Part shown: in pieces, positions 59,922 through 64,000 of the stretch
Layout: each line of letters opens with the position of its first letter
Numbering within the stretch: position 1 is the stretch's first letter
NCBI RefSeq assembly: GCF_036634175.1
Contig: NZ_JAZIFX010000001.1
Location: forward strand, 8,122,001-8,186,000
Length of the DNA stretch: 64,000 nt
Source of the DNA: Streptomyces sp. P9-A2
Lineage (GTDB): Bacteria > Actinomycetota > Actinomycetes > Streptomycetales > Streptomycetaceae
Direction of reading: 5' to 3'
Translations under genes and position numbers: made by a program
Notes under the pieces: generated by a model
What the model saw: the letters and a program-made list of their open reading frames with translations, nothing else
Told to the model about the DNA's origin: nothing
Database searches by the model: none

Positions 59922-62699
59922 ATGCCATCCCCCCGCGCCCGTACCAGACCGGCAGTGGTACTGCTCCTGGCCTCAGCCCTCGCCGTCGTCGGCCTGGGCC
60001 CGGCCGCCGTGCCGGCGGCCGCCGCCACCGTCCCCGTAGGCTCCGGCAGCTACTCTGATACCCGGCCCCCCGGCACGTCGGGCCCCACCACCAACACCGG
60101 AACGCCGGTCACGCCCAAGCTGACCGCCGCCGCCCGGAACCGGCCCGTGCCCACCAACGACTGGTGGTCCTCCCTCGCCTTCCAGCGCTACGGCGACAAC
60201 CCGTACTCGACCCCCATGTACGGACACCCCCTCACCTACCAGGCCACGGCCGGCGGGCTCGACGTCGGCTACCCGACGTCCCCCGCGATCGTCGGTGACG
60301 GCCGCCAGTACGAGTACGCCCACAAGCGCGACCTCACCATCGGACTGACCGGCCTCAACTCACCCGACACCAAGGCCGACGACTGGTCCGACTGGACGGT
60401 CACCCCCCACTGGTCCGACGGCGCCCGCACCCTGCGCACCACCATCGGCCACGGCTCCCCGTTCGTATACGCCAAGGGCTCCGGCGGCAACGCCCAGATC
60501 ACCACCGCCGGCGCGCCCACCGTCTTCGCCGACCAGGGCAACGTCCTCGGCATCACCGTCGCCGGGCACCACTACGCCCTCTTCGCGCCGACCGGCAGCG
60601 ACTGGAACATCGCCGGCTCCACCGTCACCGCGGGTCTCGGCTCCAAGGACTACTTCTCCGTCGCCGTGCTGCCGTCCACCGGCGCGCTGGCGACCTTCAC
60701 GAAGTACGCCTACAGCTTCGTCACCGACTCCAAGGCCACCTGGAACTACACCGGTGGCACCGTCAAGGCCACCTACACCCTCACCACCGAGGCGAAGGAG
60801 GGCACCGAGCGCGGCACGCTCCAGGCGCTCTACCGCCACCAGTGGCTGAACACCACGGACCCCCTCACCTCCTACACCTACGTCTCACCACGCGGCACCA
60901 TGAAGGTCCGCGAGTCGGCCTCCTTCACCACGAGCCAGAAGGCAGCGGCTGTGCTGCCCGGGCTGCCCAAGTCGAACGGTGTGGACACCGCCAGGCTGCG
61001 CGGTTATCTGAACGAGGTCGTGAACGCCGCCGACCCCTTCTCCGGAGCCTCCGACACCTACTGGACCGGCAAGGCCCTCGGACGCCTCGCCCAGCTCGTG
61101 CCGGTGGCCGACCAGATCGGTGAGACCGGCATCCGCGACAGGCTTCTCGGCCTGATGAAGGGCAAGCTCCAGGACTGGTTCACGGCGGGAGGCGCGAACG
61201 AGTTCAGCTACGACAAGGACTGGAAGACGCTCACCGGCTACCCCGCCTCCTACGGCAGCGACACCGAGCTCAACGACCACCACTTCCACTACAGTTACTA
61301 CGTCTACGCGGCGGCGATCGTCGCCCAGTACGACCAGGGATGGGCCGCCGAATCCGCCTGGGGCGGCATGGTCAAGACCCTCGTACGGGACACCGCCAAC
61401 CCCAGCCGCACCGACACCGCCTTCCCCTTCCTGCGCGGCTTCGACGTCTACGCGGGCCACAGCTGGGCCTCCGGCCATCAGGGTTTCGCCGCCGGAAACA
61501 ACCAGGAGTCCTCCTCCGAGTCCACCAACCTCAGCGCGGCCCTCGTCCTGTGGGGCTCCGCCACCGGTGACACCTCGCTGCGTGACCTCGGCACCTTTCT
61601 GCTGACCACCGAGTCGGAGTCGATCGCCCAGTACTGGTTCGACGCCGACGAGCAGGTCTTCCCGTCCTCCTTCGGTCACGACACGGCCGGCATGGTGTGG
61701 GGCAGTGGCGCCGCCTACGCCACCTGGTGGACCGCCAACCCCGAGGAGATCCACGGCATCAACGTCCTGCCCGTGACCGGCGGATCGCTCCACCTCGGCG
61801 GTGAGAAGGCCGCGATCCGGCGCAACATCGCGGAGATGGAACGGGAGAACGGCGGTCCGGCCGTCGAATGGCGCGACCTCCTCTGGGAGTTCCAGTCCTT
61901 CGCCGACCCGGCGGTGGCCAAGGCGAAGTGGGACGCGGGCCACGCCGGCTACACCCCTGAGGAAGGGGAGTCGAAGGCGCACACCTACCACTGGATCAAC
62001 ACCCTCGACACCCTCGGAGCCCCGGACGCCACCGTGACCGGTGACATCCCCACCTCCGCCGTCTTCACCAAGGGAACCACCCGGACCTACGCGGCCCACA
62101 ACCACGGAGCGACGGCCCGCACCGTCACCTTCTCCGACGGCAAGACCCTCTCCGTACCGGCCCGTTCCACCGCAAGCGGCACCGGGACCGGTTCAGGGGA
62201 TCCCGACCCCGACCCGCCGACCGGCAACACCTTCCAACTGCGCAGCGGTGGCGCCCTGACCACGGCGACCGGCGGCACGGCGGGCAGCGACACCATCGCC
62301 TCCGGTGGCGGCGCCAACCACGACGGCACCCCGTACCAGCCCCTCGTCTACGAGGTCCGCGGTGTCAACGGCACGCTCGCCCCGGGCGCACAGACCGCCT
62401 TCCGGCTCCAGGTGGACGCGGGCAGCACGGTCGGGCTCGGCCAGCAGGCCCGGATCAGCTACGACTTCACCGGCAACGGCAGCTTCGACCGGACCGAGAC
62501 GTACCACTACTTCGCGACCGACCCGGTCACCGGCTGGGAGGAGTACACGCAGACACGCGGTCTCAAGGCCTCAACCGGCGCGCTGGGCAATCTGAACGGC
62601 GGCACCGTACGCCTCGAGGTGTGGAGCGCCATCGGCAACGGCACCTCCAAGCTCCAGACGGGCACGGACAAGTCCGTGCTGGTGATCCCTTACAGCTGA
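59922..62699 (+). CDS. Secreted GH81 endo-beta-1,3-glucanase
   Basis: A 925-residue secreted glucanase. A signal peptide (PAVVLLLASALAVVGLGPAA) ends near AAA-35. The GH81 catalytic region spans about 60-720: PVPTNDWWSSLAFQRYGDNP, ELNDHHFHYSYYVYAAAIVA with the catalytic-region Asp and His, GHSWASGHQGFAAGNNQESS with the conserved glutamates, and IHGINVLPVTGGSLHLGG. A Gly/Pro/Asp linker (GTGSGDPDPDPPTG) joins a C-terminal beta-sandwich that may bind carbohydrate. It hydrolyses laminarin and fungal cell-wall beta-1,3-glucan. GAGGTG precedes ATG 59922. Confidence 0.92.
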   Translation: MPSPRARTRPAVVLLLASALAVVGLGPAAVPAAAATVPVGSGSYSDTRPPGTSGPTTNTGTPVTPKLTAAARNRPVPTNDWWSSLAFQRYGDNPYSTPMYGHPLTYQATAGGLDVGYPTSPAIVGDGRQYEYAHKRDLTIGLTGLNSPDTKADDWSDWTVTPHWSDGARTLRTTIGHGSPFVYAKGSGGNAQITTAGAPTVFADQGNVLGITVAGHHYALFAPTGSDWNIAGSTVTAGLGSKDYFSVAVLPSTGALATFTKYAYSFVTDSKATWNYTGGTVKATYTLTTEAKEGTERGTLQALYRHQWLNTTDPLTSYTYVSPRGTMKVRESASFTTSQKAAAVLPGLPKSNGVDTARLRGYLNEVVNAADPFSGASDTYWTGKALGRLAQLVPVADQIGETGIRDRLLGLMKGKLQDWFTAGGANEFSYDKDWKTLTGYPASYGSDTELNDHHFHYSYYVYAAAIVAQYDQGWAAESAWGGMVKTLVRDTANPSRTDTAFPFLRGFDVYAGHSWASGHQGFAAGNNQESSSESTNLSAALVLWGSATGDTSLRDLGTFLLTTESESIAQYWFDADEQVFPSSFGHDTAGMVWGSGAAYATWWTANPEEIHGINVLPVTGGSLHLGGEKAAIRRNIAEMERENGGPAVEWRDLLWEFQSFADPAVAKAKWDAGHAGYTPEEGESKAHTYHWINTLDTLGAPDATVTGDIPTSAVFTKGTTRTYAAHNHGATARTVTFSDGKTLSVPARSTASGTGTGSGDPDPDPPTGNTFQLRSGGALTTATGGTAGSDTIASGGGANHDGTPYQPLVYEVRGVNGTLAPGAQTAFRLQVDAGSTVGLGQQARISYDFTGNGSFDRTETYHYFATDPVTGWEEYTQTRGLKASTGALGNLNGGTVRLEVWSAIGNGTSKLQTGTDKSVLVIPYS

Positions 62700-62714
62700 A
62701 CCGGCGGAAAGCCG

Positions 62715-62749
62715 GCGGCGGGCATCGGCGTCAGGCCGATGCCCGCCGC
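62715..62749 (+). terminator. Terminator after the GH81 gene
   Basis: A perfect 15-bp stem (GCGGCGGGCATCGGC with its complement) and a 5-nt loop, 15 bp after the stop codon. Confidence 0.85.
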
Positions 62750-63233
62750 ACCGGCGTGACCGGGGTGATCACGGACGCCGAGGCGGTACCGCCCGACTCC
62801 GGAGCGGCCCCCGAAATTCCGGGAAGGGTTCAAGCGGGACGTGGTGGAGCCGGCGAGGTCATCGAAGGGGCCGGTTCCTCACGGACATCCCTCACGGAGA
62901 TCCCTCACAGGCATCGCTTACCGGGTGGTTATGCCCCTGACGCCCGGCCCGAGTCCGAGTCCGCGCCGTCGGCTGCGTGACGCGGTGGCGGCCGGGAGGC
63001 CGGCGCCGCCTGCGCGGTCTGCGGAGTGGGCCAGGCAACCGCGGTTCCGGCCGGTCCTCGGCTGCACCCGGCATCAGCGTGCTGCCCCCGGAGGGGTCCA
63101 TGCGCTCGGACCGCTGAAGCCACAGCAACTCAAGCCGCCCCCCGTCCTGTTCAGCGAGACTGTCCGGACCAGCGAAACCACCACTGCGTAACGGCGAGAC
63201 CCCGGTTGAGCAGAACTCACGCGTTTCCCGCAT
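62750..63233. other. Gap before the sigma-factor gene, nothing recognised
   Basis: Nearly 500 bp. Frames such as one starting at 62841 have no family features. I see no clear repeat or promoter consensus; the sigma-factor promoter should lie at its right end. Confidence 0.4.
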
Positions 63234-63851
63234 ATGGCGGGGATCACGTCGGGGGGAAAACCCGCGGCCCGGCTCGGGCGTCTACCGGGTGTGAGATCAG
63301 TCAGAGCAGCGCTGCACGAGGTGGACGAGGAACGTCTCGTCCGGCTGGCGGCGAAAGGCGACCGTGCCGCGTTCGAGGAGTTGTACCGGCGTACGGCGCC
63401 GTGGATGGCGGTGCGGCTGCGCCGCCGGTGCGCGGACGAGCAGATCGTCGCGGAGGTCATGCAGGAGACCTATCTGGCGGTGTGGCGCGCGGCGGGTGCG
63501 TTCGCCGGGGCCGCGGTCGGGGGGACGGCCACCGGTTGGCTGTGGACGATCGCGGCGCGCCGCCTGGTCGACGCGTTCCGGCGCAGGGCCCACCACGCGG
63601 AGCCGCCGCCGGCCGCCGCTGCGCCCGAAGCGGCGCCCGCCGCCGAGGAGGAGGCGCTCGCGGCGACCGTCGGCGGTGATGTCGGGGACGCGCTGCGGTG
63701 CCTCGCGCCGGAGCTGAGACAGGTACTGCAGGCCATGGTGCTCGACGGGCTGTCCGTCCGGGAGACCGCGGTCCTGCTCGGGCTGCCCGAGGGCACGGTC
63801 AAGACCCGTGCCCGCCGGGCCCGGATCGCGATGCGGAGGGCGCTGGCGTGA
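63234..63851 (+). CDS. ECF-type RNA polymerase sigma factor
   Basis: A 205-residue sigma-70-family protein. Region 2 is LVRLAAKGDRAAFEELYRRT, with AEVMQETYLAVWRAAGAF and WLWTIAARRLVDAFRRRAHH; an Ala/Pro/Glu linker follows; region 4 is LAPELRQVLQAMVLDGLSVRE, then LLGLPEGTVKTRARRARIAM. GTG 63291 (VRSVRAALHEVDEE) is a strong alternative start, since clear similarity begins there. Its stop overlaps the next gene as GTGA. Confidence 0.88.
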   Translation: MAGITSGGKPAARLGRLPGVRSVRAALHEVDEERLVRLAAKGDRAAFEELYRRTAPWMAVRLRRRCADEQIVAEVMQETYLAVWRAAGAFAGAAVGGTATGWLWTIAARRLVDAFRRRAHHAEPPPAAAAPEAAPAAEEEALAATVGGDVGDALRCLAPELRQVLQAMVLDGLSVRETAVLLGLPEGTVKTRARRARIAMRRALA

Positions 63852-64000
63852 GTGTGGAACACGCGTCGACGCGGATCATCGAAGGTTACGCGCGCGGTGG
63901 CACGGACCTCGCCGCCGACGAGGTGTGGGCCGTGGAGGCCCATCTGGAGGCGTGCCGGGTGTGCCGTGACCGGCTGTCCGCCGCTGTCGGTGCCCAGGTG
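63848..64000 (+). CDS. Zinc-finger anti-sigma factor (partial, runs off the window)
   Basis: The first 51 codons of a protein starting VSVEHASTRIIEGYARGGTD. VEAHLEACRVCRDRL is the H-x3-C-x2-C zinc-binding anti-sigma (zf-HC2) motif. Its overlap with the sigma gene and this motif mark it as the cognate anti-sigma factor, which would hold the sigma factor inactive, usually at the membrane. Confidence 0.8.
   Translation, partial: MSVEHASTRIIEGYARGGTDLAADEVWAVEAHLEACRVCRDRLSAAVGAQV

Noticed and set aside
62841..63191. 116-codon plus-strand frame between GH81 and the sigma factor
   Set aside because: Pro/Arg/Ser rich, no ribosome site, no family; likely non-coding.

Overview
The window is very GC-rich, nearly every third codon position is G or C, GTG starts are common, and the genes are typical of Streptomyces: SpoIIE-type PP2C phosphatases, TerD, Spo0M, a WYL regulator, a SARP regulator and a sigma/anti-sigma pair. 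It is best read as a piece of a Streptomyces (or close relative) chromosome. The middle third, with an insertion sequence, a fold-back MITE and many gene remnants, resembles the variable arms of such chromosomes. No rRNA, tRNA or CRISPR array was recognised.

Region by region. (1) 1-4.4 kb: a sulfur-type locus with a cysteine-free Rrf2 regulator, a DszC/SfnB-like flavin monooxygenase, a short leader peptide of the actinobacterial cysteine-attenuator type, a glutathione-S-transferase-fold protein and a fused remnant of two luciferase-like monooxygenases. Two similar palindromes mark the two promoters. (2) 4.4-19.7 kb: SpoIIE phosphatases, an IclR regulator divergent from a three-subunit PaoABC-like molybdenum oxidoreductase, an EEP-family membrane protein, RidA, a frameshifted enoyl-CoA hydratase, an AlkZ-like DNA glycosylase, a DinB/WYL pair and a methyltransferase. 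(3) 20-23.8 kb: stress genes (TerD, GlsB, Spo0M), two of which share an upstream TTCTACA-N4-TGTAGAA palindrome, then a membrane acyltransferase. (4) 23.8-40 kb: accessory and decaying DNA. It holds an alcohol dehydrogenase tail with an 8-bp repeat expansion, a complete 1429-bp IS5-family element whose target duplication is the stop codon of a P-type ATPase gene, further remnants (SigJ, Ig-like secreted protein, alpha/beta hydrolase, MFS, berberine-bridge oxidase), an erythromycin-esterase-like protein, a GAF-PP2C phosphatase, a MITE, a secreted CAP protein, a DUF4184 protein, a PadR/membrane-protein pair and a cysteine-desulfurase-like enzyme.

(5) 40.6-59.5 kb, all on the minus strand: a complete-looking azole/dehydroamino-acid RiPP gene cluster. 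It contains a 56-residue precursor whose 21-residue core is only Cys, Ser and Thr apart from a final Ala, a SARP/NB-ARC regulator, a ThiF-like leader-binding protein, two different YcaO cyclodehydratases, a SagB-type azoline oxidase, a split LanB dehydratase (939 + 376 aa), an M50 protease with a PqqD-like N-terminus, an ABC-2 exporter and an M20 peptidase. Genes overlap by 4-13 bp along most of the run, which implies translational coupling. The expected order is leader recognition, azoline formation, oxidation, glutamylation and elimination of Ser/Thr, leader removal, export. Only one small thiopeptide-type protein is present, so a linear goadsporin-like product is inferred rather than a pyridine-centred macrocycle.

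(6) 59.5-64 kb: a secreted GH81 endo-beta-1,3-glucanase under LacI-type operators, then an ECF-like sigma factor overlapping the start of a zinc-finger anti-sigma gene cut by the window end.
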